A DNA stretch of 64,000 bases from Eledone cirrhosa. Lineage: Eukaryota; Mollusca; Cephalopoda; Octopoda; Eledonidae. Location of the stretch: positions 33,359,099-33,423,098 of the forward strand of contig OZ024748.1 in NCBI GenBank assembly GCA_964016885.1, read 5' to 3'. A model generated the notes under the pieces. The model saw only the letters and a program-made list of their open reading frames with translations, did no database searches and was not told the DNA's origin. Within the stretch, counting starts at the first letter, position 1. Each line of letters begins with the position of its first letter. Shown here in pieces: positions 10,546 through 21,340 of this stretch. Both the position numbers and the translations under genes were made by a program.

Positions 10546-11454
10546 TTAGTTAAAATGTTTCCCTCTTGTGTGTGTTTGTTTGTGTTTATTTAAGTTACTA
10601 TTCCTAATAAAAGATTTCCCACATATTTCACAGTGGTAAGGTCTTTCACCAGTATGTGATCTTTTATGTACAATCAAATTACCGCTTTGTACGAAATACT
10701 TTCCACATATTTCACAGTAAAAGGGTTTCTCTCCAGTGTGAGTTCTTTTATGCCTAATCAAGTCATTGCCCCTGACAAAAGATTTCTCACATATTTCACA
10801 ATGGAAGGGCTTTATTCCAGTGTGGTTATATCTATGGTTAATGAGACTAGCATTCTGAAAGAAAGATTTCCCACATATTTCACAATCATAATGCTTTTCT
10901 CTACTGTGTGTTCTTTTATGTGCATTGAAATTACTGTTGTATACAAAAGATTTCCCACAAATTTCACAATGATATGGTTTCTCTCCAGTGTGTGTTCTTA
11001 TATGTACAGTTAAATAAATGTTTGTCAAAAAAGATTTCCCACAAATTTCACAATGATAGGGTTTCTCTCCAGTGTGTGTTCTTTTATGAAGTACAACACT
11101 AAAATTTTCAGCAAAAGCTTTCCCACATATTTCGCAGTGGAAACGTTTTTCTCCAGTGTGAGTACGTATATGTCTAACAAGATCGGATTTCGAAGTGAAA
11201 GATTTCTCACATATTTGACAGTGATAGGGTTTATCTTTAGCGTGTGTTCTTTTATGTGTAGATAATTCATCTTCTGATGAGAAAGTTTTCCTACAAATCT
11301 CACAGCTATATTCAGGAATATTTCTGTGTAATGATCCTTGTTCAGTAGATGTTTCACTAGGTAAAGGTTTCTCACCACTGTATGTCTGTGTAACTGTATC
11401 TATATTGGTAGAAGCAGGTGTGGTAGAAATGTCCAATTGTTTAACGTCTTCCAT
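10546..11454 (-). CDS. C2H2 zinc-finger protein, nine fingers (ZNF A)
   Basis: Intact 302-residue protein, the only undamaged ZNF frame in the window. I start at the ATG at 11454 (MEDVKQLD): it is the first ATG after the inferred splice acceptor at 11598, and paralogues B (16680) and F (55353) start with the same peptide. The frame is open up to 11655, but that part reads through 5'UTR and intron. A 48-residue leader (with GEKPLPSETSTEQGS) is followed by nine CX2CX12HX3H fingers at residues 49-71, 77-99, 105-127, 133-155, 161-183, 189-211, 217-239, 245-267 and 273-295. They are joined by TGEKP-type linkers; three are modified (HAKDKP, HSREKH, HTGIKP). Such proteins are nuclear DNA-binding factors. 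No KRAB, BTB or SCAN domain is visible. The target is unknown; the helix residues differ in every finger. Confidence 0.85.
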   Translation of the reverse strand: MEDVKQLDISTTPASTNIDTVTQTYSGEKPLPSETSTEQGSLHRNIPEYSCEICRKTFSSEDELSTHKRTHAKDKPYHCQICEKSFTSKSDLVRHIRTHTGEKRFHCEICGKAFAENFSVVLHKRTHTGEKPYHCEICGKSFLTNIYLTVHIRTHTGEKPYHCEICGKSFVYNSNFNAHKRTHSREKHYDCEICGKSFFQNASLINHRYNHTGIKPFHCEICEKSFVRGNDLIRHKRTHTGEKPFYCEICGKYFVQSGNLIVHKRSHTGERPYHCEICGKSFIRNSNLNKHKQTHTRGKHFN

Positions 11455-11596
11455 AGTAATTCTTCGAAGTTCTGAAGATATATGACTGTGTAAGACTGAT
11501 GTCGGTATAAGAAAGTGTAAGAGAGAGTGTGTGTGTGTTTCTGTCTTAATAAATAAGGATTCTTCACCAGAGAGTGTAGAAAAGTACACAAAATCT

Positions 11597-12032
11597 GCTG
11601 TGTTAACAGTATAAATAATACGTACTTTATATTTCAAGTCCAAATGTAAAGTCAAGAAAGACCAGGAAAGCTAATTGTTCAGATAAACCTATTTCTCACT
11701 GATGTTGGTGATTTAAACCTATTTCTTCCCTGAAACATGTAGCTCACTCTATGTTAGCTACAAAATATTAACTTTTACCTTAATATAAGAGAATTACTAT
11801 ACAAGATATATTTAGATTAATTAAAGTTATAATTAAGATGGCAGGTACGTGGTGTCGTCGGTAATGCTTCACTCGCCTGAATAACACCGGTGTCAAACGT
11901 TAGAAGTCCCTGACATAATTTAATACCTTCAGTTATATCAATTCACTCCATCAATTGTATCCAACCCATGGTAAAACAAGCAGCATCACTCAGTGAAATA
12001 TTTATTACGTATCAACGAGGGAGTCTCTTACC
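11597..12032 (-). other. Inferred intron 1 of ZNF A and its splice sites
   Basis: On the minus strand a donor AATCAG/GTAAGAG (exon 1 ends at 12032) precedes an acceptor TACTGTTAACACAG/CAG (exon 2 starts at 11597), giving an intron of about 434 bp. The donor phrase is conserved in ZNF B (exon ends 17348, CCAG/GTAGGAG), and the acceptor phrase recurs near 16840. Exon 1 (upstream of 12032, with GGCTGCTATTTCTACCAGG) appears non-coding. A second degraded copy of exon 1 lies near 12150-12210. The splice prediction is by eye. Confidence 0.55.
11843..11940 (-). promoter_or_regulatory. Conserved non-coding block upstream of ZNF genes
   Basis: Plus-strand reading: ACACCGGTGTCAAACGTTAG, then AAGTCCCTGACATAATTTAA and TACCTTCAG. 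Related blocks lie at 2212-2290, 17135-17225, 35315-35390 and 42850-42925, always upstream of a ZNF copy. Conservation across both ZNF families, while the surrounding sequence has diverged, suggests either function or a shared repeat. Here it falls inside the inferred intron 1. It could hold an internal promoter or enhancer; this is inference. Confidence 0.45.
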
Positions 12033-12439
12033 TGATTATTTGACCTGGTAGAAATAGCAGCCAACACACACCTTAAACTCTTAAAGTAAAGGAATTACAC
12101 ATTTCGCTCTTCGACAGATTTGCGGTCGTGCTCTTGGCAGAGTTGACTACCCGTAGAGAGACTCTTACATAGTTGCTTGACCTGGTAGAAATAGCAGCCA
12201 AATATCACTCTCTACTGTCTTACGACAACAAAGACGATATTCTGCGGTTTAGTCACGCACACATGTGTATATATATATATACAGCTAAAACAACTTCCAA
12301 TATTTAAATATATTCCTACTCCATCATACTAATCTGGAACTTGAATTATGCCATGGTGAGGTTGTCTCCCCTGGTATAAATCCGTTGTTTGTTTGTATAT
12401 ATATTTATATCTCCATCTGTAACTCAATAAAATTTATCA

Positions 12440-13440
12440 TGGTTTGGCTTCGAGCACAAAAGTTAAGAAGGAGTTGTTGTACGTTGATTGTAGGCCTGCT
12501 TGTGGCTGGTCAGGCCTATGTAGGACAGGCATGACACCGCCACAGATGAAGGTCTGGAGAAGGGTTTGATAACTTGGTGTTGTTGTTCTTCCTCCTAGGC
12601 CTCTTGTCCTCGAGGGTGGCCCTGTGGATGTTTTTCAAGGAGCAGAGAGCATGGTTGTTAGTGAGACACCAGGCGTCCCATGTCTCAGCTATGGTGGACC
12701 ATCAGTGATGGTCGATGTGACAAGGAATTTTTTCAAACAGTCCTTATATTGCTTCCTTGGTGGCTCCCTGTCACAATGACCTGTGGAGAGTTCACCATAG
12801 AGCATGATCTTGGGCAGATCCTTCATCCAGGAGATGTACCCTGCCCAGCTTGGTGCTGCTCTCAAGGAGTCGAAGGTGGTGATGTTAAGTGACCCACAAC
12901 TCTAAGCCATATAGGAAGGTGGGAAGGACTATGGTTCTGAACACTCTGATCTTCAGGTGTTTATTATTCTACACAGGTTTGTACAGTCTTCCAAATGCAC
13001 TGCTCACCTTTGCCAGTCTGTTACCTGTCGATCTTGAGATGTGACGTGATGGTGCACCCCAGGTTGGTGAACAGATGGACAGTTCAGTCTCTCCAATTGG
13101 TATATGGGGGGAGGTACTCTTCCTGAAGTGTAGGCTGGTGGAGTACATCTATCTTCTTTAAGCTGACATCCCAAAGAGCTGGGCAGCTTCTGTGAAGCAG
13201 GAAGTGATGTGTTGCAAGGCTCTTTCTGTGAGGCCAACAAGAGCAGCATCGTCTGCAAAGAAGAGGTCTCAGATCTGTAGCTCCAGGGACTTTCATGTGG
13301 GCCTGTAGTTGAGGAAGATTAAACAGGCTGCCAGCAAGATGGTATCAATATCTTCTGTGGCCTGCTTGAACATCATGCTGAAGAGAGTTGGTGCTAGGAC
13401 ACAACCCTTCTTCATTCAGTTGATGTTTGGGAAGGGTTCT
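12440..13440 (-). mobile_element. LINE with RT and C-terminal C2H2 finger, decayed
   Basis: The minus strand encodes, with many frameshifts, MKKGCVLAPTLFSMMF (RT motif B, near 13400), LFFADDAALVGLTERAL (motif C, near 13250), IRVFRTIVLPTFLYGLELW (near 12930), GELSTGHCDREPPRKQYKD (near 12770) and finally a damaged finger, CHAC...IGLTSHKQAY (near 12500). This order matches the element at 36105-38525. The EN domain is absent. The small frames at 12680-13296 are not genes. Confidence 0.75.
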
Positions 13441-13469
13441 GAGAGGTCACTGTTGAGTCTGACTTGACC

Positions 13470-14570
13470 ACACTGTGTGTGGCCAACTCCACCCTGATAA
13501 CAGTGAGTAGGGAGGTGGTTTAGGGACCAAGTCTGACAATTGTCTCCACCACTATAGTTTAACAAGACTCTCCTCTGGGTGGCTAACTCCACCCTGATAA
13601 CAGTTAGTAGGGAGGTGGTATAGAGACCAAGAATGCCAGAAATCTCCATTACTACAAGTTCAACAACAAATAACTGATACTTCAACAGTTTGTGATCTTT
13701 AGTGTCTAAGTTTTAATTTTTCTTGTTACTTTAGGGAAACAATGATACCACCAAAGTTAGTGGCCCTATAACCAGGATATTGTCAAATTTCAGTATACGA
13801 ATAGTGATAGAATTTCAATGATTTTAAACAATATTGAAGTGTTTGTGTTAGATGTATTAAAACTACTTACAAGATGATATCATTACATATGGTGTTAATA
13901 ACAGAGATTTAGATGGGTGTTAGATGTGTTAAAACTACTAACAAGGTGATATCATTACATATGGTGTAACAGAGATTTAGATGGGTGTTAGATGCATTAA
14001 AACTACTTACAAGATGATATCATTATATATGGTGTTAATGATTTATATGGCAAAATACCAAAAAAGTTGAAGTTACAGACTTGATAAATTCCTTAAATAT
14101 AATTCTTTTATTAACAACAAATAGAATGAAATTTAGGACATAAATATAATTTATAAAATTTATGAAAAATTAATAAATTATTTACAAAACGATGAAATCA
14201 ATAAAAAAAAAAGGGAGTCAGAGGGAAAAAGAAAAACAGGTAAAACTACTCCTTCAATTACTATAACAGAGAATGTTGGTGTTACCCTCTAAAATTCCTG
14301 AGACTAGACACTCACAGCATTACCTCAGGTGATAGAGGGCCCTTCAATTACATACTACAACAGGGAATGTTGTGTGGGCCTATGAAATTTATCATAGCAG
14401 AGAAGACATTACCTCATGTGGCAGAGGGCCCTTCAATTACACACAACAACAGGGAATGTTGGTGTAGGCCTCTAAAATTTAACATAGCAGAGAAGACATT
14501 ACCTCAGGTGATAGAGGGTCCCTTAATTACACACACTATAGCAGGGAATGTTGGTGTTGACAAACTAATG
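13470..14570. repeat. Family-1 downstream block (copy 2)
   Basis: Two copies of GGCCAACTCCACCCTGATAA (13475 and, diverged, 13570), the 'ttactttagggaaacaatga' phrase (13725), three 72-bp units (about 13848-14045) and 90-bp-type units at about 14270-14560. Same order as at 5930-9440. The remainder is AT-rich filler with no gene. The plus-strand frame 14367-14588 merely reads through the 90-bp units. Confidence 0.8.
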
Positions 14571-15289
14571 ATGACATTACTGGCATAGATTTAAAATTAA
14601 TTCAAAAAGTCAAGAATAGATCAGAGAAAGATTTCAAATGAAAATATATTTGTAAAAACGGCCATCAAAGTTTGTAGGCTATCAAACTTCCAAGCATTCA
14701 CATTTGCTATTGGTGGAAAATAAGTTTAGATTTGTAAGAGGAAGGATGTCTCATGTTTCACAGTTGAAAACTTTCATTCATCTCTATGTTTGTGTCTAAA
14801 TAATGTTAGAGAAAAACATTTCCCACATATTTCACTGTGTAAAACGTTTTTTACCAGTGTGTGTTATTTTGTGTTTATAATATTCACTGTTACTAATGAA
14901 AGATTTCCTACATGTTTCATAGTGTGAGGGTTTCTGACAAGTGTGTGTTTTTTGTGTGTAGTTAAGACATTACACCAGCTGAAAGATTTCCCACATATTT
15001 CACAATAATAGGGTCTCTCTCCAGTGTGTGTTCTTTTGTATTTAGATAAGACATTACTCCTGCCAAAAGATTTCCCACATGTTTCACAGTGATAGGGTTT
15101 CTCTCCAGTATGTGTTCTTTTATGCGTAGTCAAGTCATTACTACTGCCAAAAGATTTCCCACATATTTCACGGTGGAAAGGCTTTTCTCCAGTGTGAGTA
15201 CGTTTGTGGACAATGAGTTCACGAGAATGTGTAAAAGATTTCTCACATATTTCACAATGATAGGGTTTCACTCCAGTGTGTTTTTTTTA

Positions 15290-15493
<204 letters not shown>

Positions 15494-15811
15494 TCACAAT
15501 GGAAGCGTTTCTCTCCAGTGTGTGTTCTTCTGTGAACTATAATAACAGCACTATCAGCAAAATATTTCCCACATATATCACATTGATAGGGTTTCTCTCC
15601 AGTATGTGTTCTTCTGTGAACTATAAGTGCATCACTATCAGCAAAATATTTCCCACATATTTCACAGTGAAAAGGTTTCTCTCCGGTGTGAATACGTACA
15701 TGTCTAACAAGATTAGCTTTCTCAGCGAAAGATTTTTCACATATTTCACAGTGAAATGGTTTTTCCCCACTGTGACTACATATATGCCTAATTAATTTGG
15801 CTGAAAGATTA

Positions 15812-16125
<314 letters not shown>

Positions 16126-16292
16126 TTAATATGTATGTGTTTGTGTGTAGATAATTCATCTTCTGATGAGAAAGTTTTCCTACAAATCTCACAGCTATAT
16201 TCAGGAATATTTCTGTATAATGATCCTTGTTCAGTACATGTTTCACTAGGTAAAGGTTTCTCACCACTGTATGCCTGTGTAACTGTATCTAT

Positions 16293-16622
16293 CATCATTC
16301 ATCATCATCATCATTTCATTTTACGTCCGCTTTTCCCTGCTTGCACGGGTGGGACGGGAACTGATCGTGGCTTGATTTCTACAGCTGGATGCCCTTCCTA
16401 ACACCAACCTCATTTACAGTGAGTGCTGGGTGCTTTTTTGCCGTGGCACCTCCACGACCACTTTGCAGTGGAATGATAGGGACCCCAGTCCCTATCATCT
16501 CATTTCTACAGCTGAGTAAACTGGAGCAATGTGAAATAAAGTGTCTTGCTCAAGGAAACAACACATCACCCGGTCTGAGAATTGAACTCACAACCTTTCG
16601 ATTGCAAGGCCATGTGCCTCCA
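16293..16622 (-). mobile_element. tRNA-derived SINE with LINE-like tail, 7-bp TSD
   Basis: Minus orientation. The head carries a B box (GAGTTCAATTC, rc of 16571-16581) and ACCGGGTGATGTG. The body contains GGAAGGGCATCCAGCTGTAG. The 3' tail CCCGTGCAAGCAGGGAAAAG, then CGGACGTAAAATG and (GAT)n, is nearly identical to the end of the LINE at 45330-45398. The perfect duplication TATCTAT (16286-16292 and 16623-16629) brackets it. It sits in the coding leader of ZNF B. Confidence 0.92.
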
Positions 16623-17134
16623 TATCTATATTGGTAGAAACAGCTGTAGTAGAAATGTCCAGGTGTTTAACGTCCTCCATAGTAATTCTTGAACAATTCT
16701 TCGAAGTTCTGAAGATATGTGACTGTGTAAGACTGATGTCGGTATAAGAAAGTGTAAGAGAGAGAGTGTGTGTTTGTGTCTTAATAAATGAGGATTGTTC
16801 ACCACGGAGTATAGAAAAGTACACAAAATCTGCTGTGTTAACAATACAAATAATACGTACTTTATATTTCAAGTCCAATTGTAAAGTCAAGAAAGACCAG
16901 GAAAGCTAATTGTTCAGATGTTGGTGACTTAAACCTATTTCTCACTGTCCTGTAAAATGTGGAACAACCAATTCACGATGTAACTTAGTTTCTCATGAAA
17001 TGAAATATTTAATCATGTAGGTGATGGAACACCTACCCTAAAACATGTAGATCACTCTATGTTATCTACAGAATATTAACTTTCACCTTAATATGAAATA
17101 ATTGCTACACAAGATTAATTAAAATTATAACTAA

Positions 17135-17400
17135 GATAGCAGGTACGTGGTGTCGTTGACAATGTTTCCCCACAAAAAACTGGTGTCTACGTTAAAAGTC
17201 CCTGACATAATTTCATACTTTCAGAAAGACCTTCAGAAAGACCTTCAGTTATATCAATTCACTCCATCAATTGAATCCAACCCATGGTAAAACAAGCAGC
17301 ATCACTCAGTGAAATATTTATTACGTATTAACGAGGGAGTCTCCTACCTGGTTACTTGACATGGTAGAAATAGCAGCCAACACACACTCTACAGTCTTAA
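17135..17400 (-). other. 5' region of ZNF B: conserved block and non-coding exon 1
   Basis: Contains the conserved block (17135-17225; ACTGGTGTCTACGTTAAAAG then TCCCTGACATAATTT) and an exon-1-like segment with donor CCAG/GTAGGAG (exon ends at 17348). Both match ZNF A. No TATA box can be assigned with confidence. Confidence 0.5.
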
Positions 17401-17650
17401 AGTAAAGGAATTACACATTTTGCTCTCCGACAGGTTTGCAGTCGTGCCCTTGGCAGTGGAGACTTCTGTTGTCCTTGTCCCTAGGGCTACCTGTCTACTT
17501 ACCACCATAGGCATAGAGTTGGCTACCCACAGAGTTGTGAGCCTCGCGAGATGGAATGGCTCTTCCAGTGCATCTCCCTTACCATCCTCCGGGGAAAAGC
17601 CTTCTCCATTCTGTCTGCCGGGGCTGTGAGGCGGCCAGCACATGGGACCC
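17400..17650 (-). repeat. Repeat related to the family-1 flanks
   Basis: The minus strand reads GTGGGTAGCCAACTCTATGC, then CTATGGTGGTAAGTAGACAG and AGTCTCCACTGCC. This parallels, in the opposite orientation, the GTGGCCAACTCCACCCTGAT element at 13475-13545 and 5990-6060. Richer in G+C than its surroundings. The frames 17389-17745 and 17420-17629 have no recognised domain. Confidence 0.5.
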
Positions 17651-17672
17651 CTTTTTCTCATAATACAGAGAG

Positions 17673-18345
17673 ATGGGGAGAGTGAGAGGGATGGAGATGA
17701 TGACAGTGGGAGTTTGGTTCCTCTCTGTTCAGACCTGGTGTACATGTGAGATGGGGAGGGTGAGAGAGATGGAGGTGATGACAGTGGGAGTTTGGTTCCT
17801 CTGTGTCAGGACCTGGTGTACATGTGAGATGGGGAGGGTGAGAGAGATGGAGGTGATGACAGTGGGAGTTTGGTTCCTCTGTGTCAGGACCTGGTGTACA
17901 TGTGAGATGGGGAGGGTGAGAGAGATGGAGGTGATGACAGTGGGAGTTTGGTTCCTCTGTGTCAGGACCTGGTGTACATGTGAGATGGGGAGGGTGAGAG
18001 AGATGGAGGTGATGACAGTGGGAGTTTGGTTCCTCTGTGTTCGGACCTGGTGTACATGTGAGATGGGGAGGGTGAGAGAGATGCAGGTGATGACAGTGGG
18101 AGTTTGGTTCCTCTGTGTCAGGACCTGGTGTACATGTGAGATGCGGAGGGTGAGAGAGATGCAGGTGATGACAGTGGGAGTTTGGTTCCTCTGTGTTCAG
18201 ACCTGGTGTACATGTGAGATGGGGAGGGTGAGAGAGATGCAGGTGATGACAGTGGGAGTTTGGTTCCTCTGTGTCAGGACCTGGTGTACATGTGAGATGG
18301 GGAGGCTGAGTGAGATGGAGGTGATGACAGTGGGAGTTCAGCTCA
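17673..18345. repeat. 78-bp minisatellite, about nine copies
   Basis: Unit GAGATGGGGAGGGTGAGAGA ... CAGGACCTGGTGTACATGT, 78 bp (26 codons), nearly identical in successive copies, with recurring variants (gatgcagg versus gatggagg; tcagga versus ttcgga). Because 78 is divisible by three, open frames run through on both strands (17658-18413 minus, 17673-18380 plus). That is expected for such a repeat and not evidence of a protein. Confidence 0.93.
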
Positions 18346-18596
18346 TGTGTACCATACACCTTGTGGATTGTCTCTGTTGACCACTGACTGCTGGTCTCTG
18401 TCCTCTGAGACATTTCTGGTCATCCCTGTCTTTGACAACATTTAGCTGTTTTAATTGCCTTCTATGTTATATATGTGTGTTTGTATGTATTGTATTTTTT
18501 CCTTAAATATTAGTCAAGTGTGTCAACAACAACAACATCAACAACAACAGGAAGAGCCACTCCTAAATGTCAGCACCATAGCAGATTTACTCAATG

Positions 18597-18800
18597 ACAG
18601 TATCTCATCACCACTTTCATCGACTCCAGTACATGACTGGTACTTTATTTTATCATCCCAGTAAGGATGAAAGGCAAAGTTAACATCAACGGGATTTGAA
18701 CTCAGATCATAAAGGGCCGTAACTCGGCAAAACATGGCGTCTGACCCTCTACCAATACTTCCAATCCACCACCCTTCTTCAACTACTAATAATAAATCAC
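18597..18800 (-). mobile_element. tRNA-derived SINE (cephalopod type)
   Basis: Plus-strand phrases 'ctggtactttattttatc', 'aaggatgaaaggcaaagtta' and 'gggatttgaactcagat' (the B box read in reverse), then 'ggcgtctgaccctct'. Same family as 35563-35742 and 49605-49775. 5' and 3' ends are eroded. Confidence 0.82.
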
Positions 18801-19084
18801 TGCTTTCTTCCCCCATATCGCAACCTCAATCTTACTGTTGAATGCGCACGGCACAAACAAGAAACCCCAAAATATGCCGTTATTCACTACATCAGAGGCT
18901 CTGCACATGTAGTGACTGTATCTTCACACATCTACCTGGCACTGACACACAATCCATACAAACACTACCAGCCAAGGCCAAAGTACACATCCCACATCAA
19001 CATCAACACCACCAAATAGTATATTGAACACTAAAACATGTGTAACCCACAATCCTAAGATATGCCCAAGAGCTTTGGGAGAGG

Positions 19085-20130
19085 GCTCCAACACTGATGT
19101 CATCTACCTTTGACAGGGTTGATCACAACATTTTACTGAAAAAACTACCAACATTGGTGTCTCTGGAAAGTTACTGCAATGGATCAAGTGTTTCCTGACA
19201 GACAGAGTCCAACATGTTGTAGTCGAAGTAGTATATCCAGCCCAGCCAAAGTCAGTAATGGTGTTCCACAAGGCATTGTGTTAGGCCCACTTCTTTTCAT
19301 TATCTATATAAATGACGTTACTGATGTCATCAAGCACAGCAACATGAGAATCTTTGCAGATGATTCCAAGCTCCAGATAGGTCATCAATGGAGTGGGTGA
19401 CCAAACACACCTTCAGTCAGACCTACTGGCTGTTATCCAATGGATGGAAAAGAACAATATGCTGCTGAACAAGGATGTATTTGAGTTAATCTACTTTGGA
19501 AAAAAAGATGCACTGAAACTCCTATATTCTCTTCCTTCTAGTGAAACTCATGGCATCCAACAACATCAGTGCTTGGGAGTAATTGTGGACAACATAAGCT
19601 GGACCACTCATATAAAGAGCAAAGTTGTCATGGCAAACTGAATGTGTCCCTGGATTCTCAAAACCTCTCAGTCGAGAGATATCTACACCATTATCCTTCT
19701 TTTCTCCACTTTTGCCTGACCCCACGTTGAATACTGTTGTCCACTGTGGTCTCCCCACATGAAACAAAGTATCATGAAAGTTGAAGCACCCCAAAGGTCA
19801 ATTACAAAAAAGATAGATGACATGACAGGCCTTCAATATGGGAGTCAATTAGAAAAGCTCAACCTTTATTCTCTCCAACATCACCGTCAGCGCGTGATGT
19901 GGAAAATATTCCATCAGAATTGCCCATAAAACACATTAAAACAGAAACAGACCCCATAAAATTCAAAAGGTCTTTGGACAAATTCCTTCAAGAAATCATG
20001 GATAAACCTCCTACACCCGGATATGTCTCCGTAAACAATAACTCTCTTCCTGAGGGGCCATAGTGTCCAAATCCTGATTTGAAAGACTTCACCAGGTGGT
20101 GCTATTAAGTTAGACATGGCCTGGGCCAAT
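19085..20130 (+). mobile_element. CR1/Jockey-like LINE reverse-transcriptase fragment
   Basis: The plus strand encodes, with frameshifts, FDRVDHNILLKKL (motif A, near 19110), VSNGVPQGIVLGPLLFIIY (motif B, 19250-19310), NMRIFADDSKLQIG (motif C, 19340-19380), LQSDLLAVIQWMEKNNMLLN (19400-19470) and the conserved C-terminal part HVEYCCPLWSP (19730). The frames 19179-19400 and 19393-19641 are the longest open pieces. It is a different clade from the RTE-like elements in the window. Ends are not defined. Confidence 0.8.
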
Positions 20131-20214
20131 ACTAGCCAAAACCTATCAAAGTTATATATATATATTTATATAACCAAATGTTTACTTCCCTTTTTACAGT
20201 GTCATACTCTTCAT

Positions 20215-21060
20215 AACACCAACCACATTTACAGTGTGGGACTGGATGGCACAGTTATGAGGAGGGACAGGCCAGGTCGCTTCAGTGTAACCTGCTCACG
20301 GTGGAGCTATAGTTTGAGAGCTAGGTAGTCCCACTATGAGGGAGGTCTAGCCAGTTGTACTCTCAAAGGCTTACACATAGTGGAGCCTTGTTACTGGAAA
20401 GTATGGCCAGATGGCTGCAGTGTACCTTGCACAATATCGGGACTGTTGCTGTGTTTTGGGATCTTGGTAGACCCATTATGAAGTAGGCCTGGTCAGTTAG
20501 CAGCACCAAGTCTTGTTCATAGTAGAGCCCTGGGTGACACCTTTATGAGGCGGTTCTCGTCAGTTGGTCATACCAAACCGTGTTTATAGCAGAGCCCTAG
20601 GTGACAGCTTTATTAAGAGGTTCTAGCCAGTTGGCAGCACCAAGCCTTGTTCATAGTAGAGCCCTGGGTGACACCATTATAAGGTTCTGGCCAGTTGGCA
20701 GCACCAAGCCTTGTTTATAGTAGAGCCCTGGGTGACACCTTTATTAGGAGGTTCTGGTCAGTGGGCTGCACCATATCCTGCCCACATTGGAACCATAATT
20801 TGGGAGCTGGGTTGTCCCACTATGCGGGAAGTTGGGCCAGTTACTGGGTGGTCCACATTTACAGTGGTGAGCTGGGTGGCACTGTTATTAGCAGGGTCTT
20901 GGGCTGAGTTGTTGACATGGGTATTTTTGTTGTACATTGTAGTGCCAGGAGTCTCAGTCCTACCTATGTTATCTTCATTGGGAGGTTCAGCTAAGCCAGG
21001 TCAACCTTTATCATCCCATGTCTCCCTGGGTCTTCCTCTATTGGGGTGTCCTACAACCTC
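20215..21060. repeat. Degenerate tandem repeat region (~64-bp unit clear at 20512-20765)
   Basis: Four good copies of 'agtagagccctgggtgacac' ... 'gttctggccagttggcagca' lie at about 20512-20765. Further diverged units containing 'gggtggcac' and 'ccagttg' extend on both sides. Frames 20695-20907 and 20711-21118 are read-throughs without recognised domains. Confidence 0.65.
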
Positions 21061-21340
21061 TGGAGCCTTGCACCTTTTTATACAGCTGTCATCCTTCATA
21101 CATGAAGATAATATTTGATAAGATATATAATATTTATATTTGTGTATTGTGTATCAATAGAAGTCACCAGTGAAGCAGTTTATATCTTAAGATGATGATG
21201 TATTATGTTATTAGTATAGCAGCATGTAATATATAAGTAGTTTAGAAGTATAGTATTACTTTTAGCAGCATGTAATATATAACCAATTTAAAAGTATAAT
21301 ATTACTTTTAGCAGCATGAAATATATAACCAGTTTAGAAG

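Noticed and set aside
10666..11378. Open frames on both strands and in the other phase across ZNF A (plus 10666-11013, plus 11053-11265, minus 11025-11378)
   Set aside because: They are shadows of the repetitive finger codons (84-bp period). The minus-strand finger frame has all zinc ligands in register and explains the conservation. The same applies to 15089-15795, 29389-30148, 42348-42694 and 52020-53041 on the plus strand.
11455..11655. N-terminal extension of ZNF A to the upstream ATG at 11655
   Set aside because: The extension contains the conserved splice acceptor (TTAACACAG/CAG at 11598) and low-complexity CA/CT sequence; the paralogues share the MEDV/MEYV start but not an open extension with a common peptide of clear constraint.
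17658..18413. 251-codon minus-strand protein with a repeated PPHLTCTPGPDTEEPNSHCH motif
   Set aside because: Product of a 78-bp minisatellite with no stops in that frame. The opposite strand is equally open, and there is no start context, domain or splice support.
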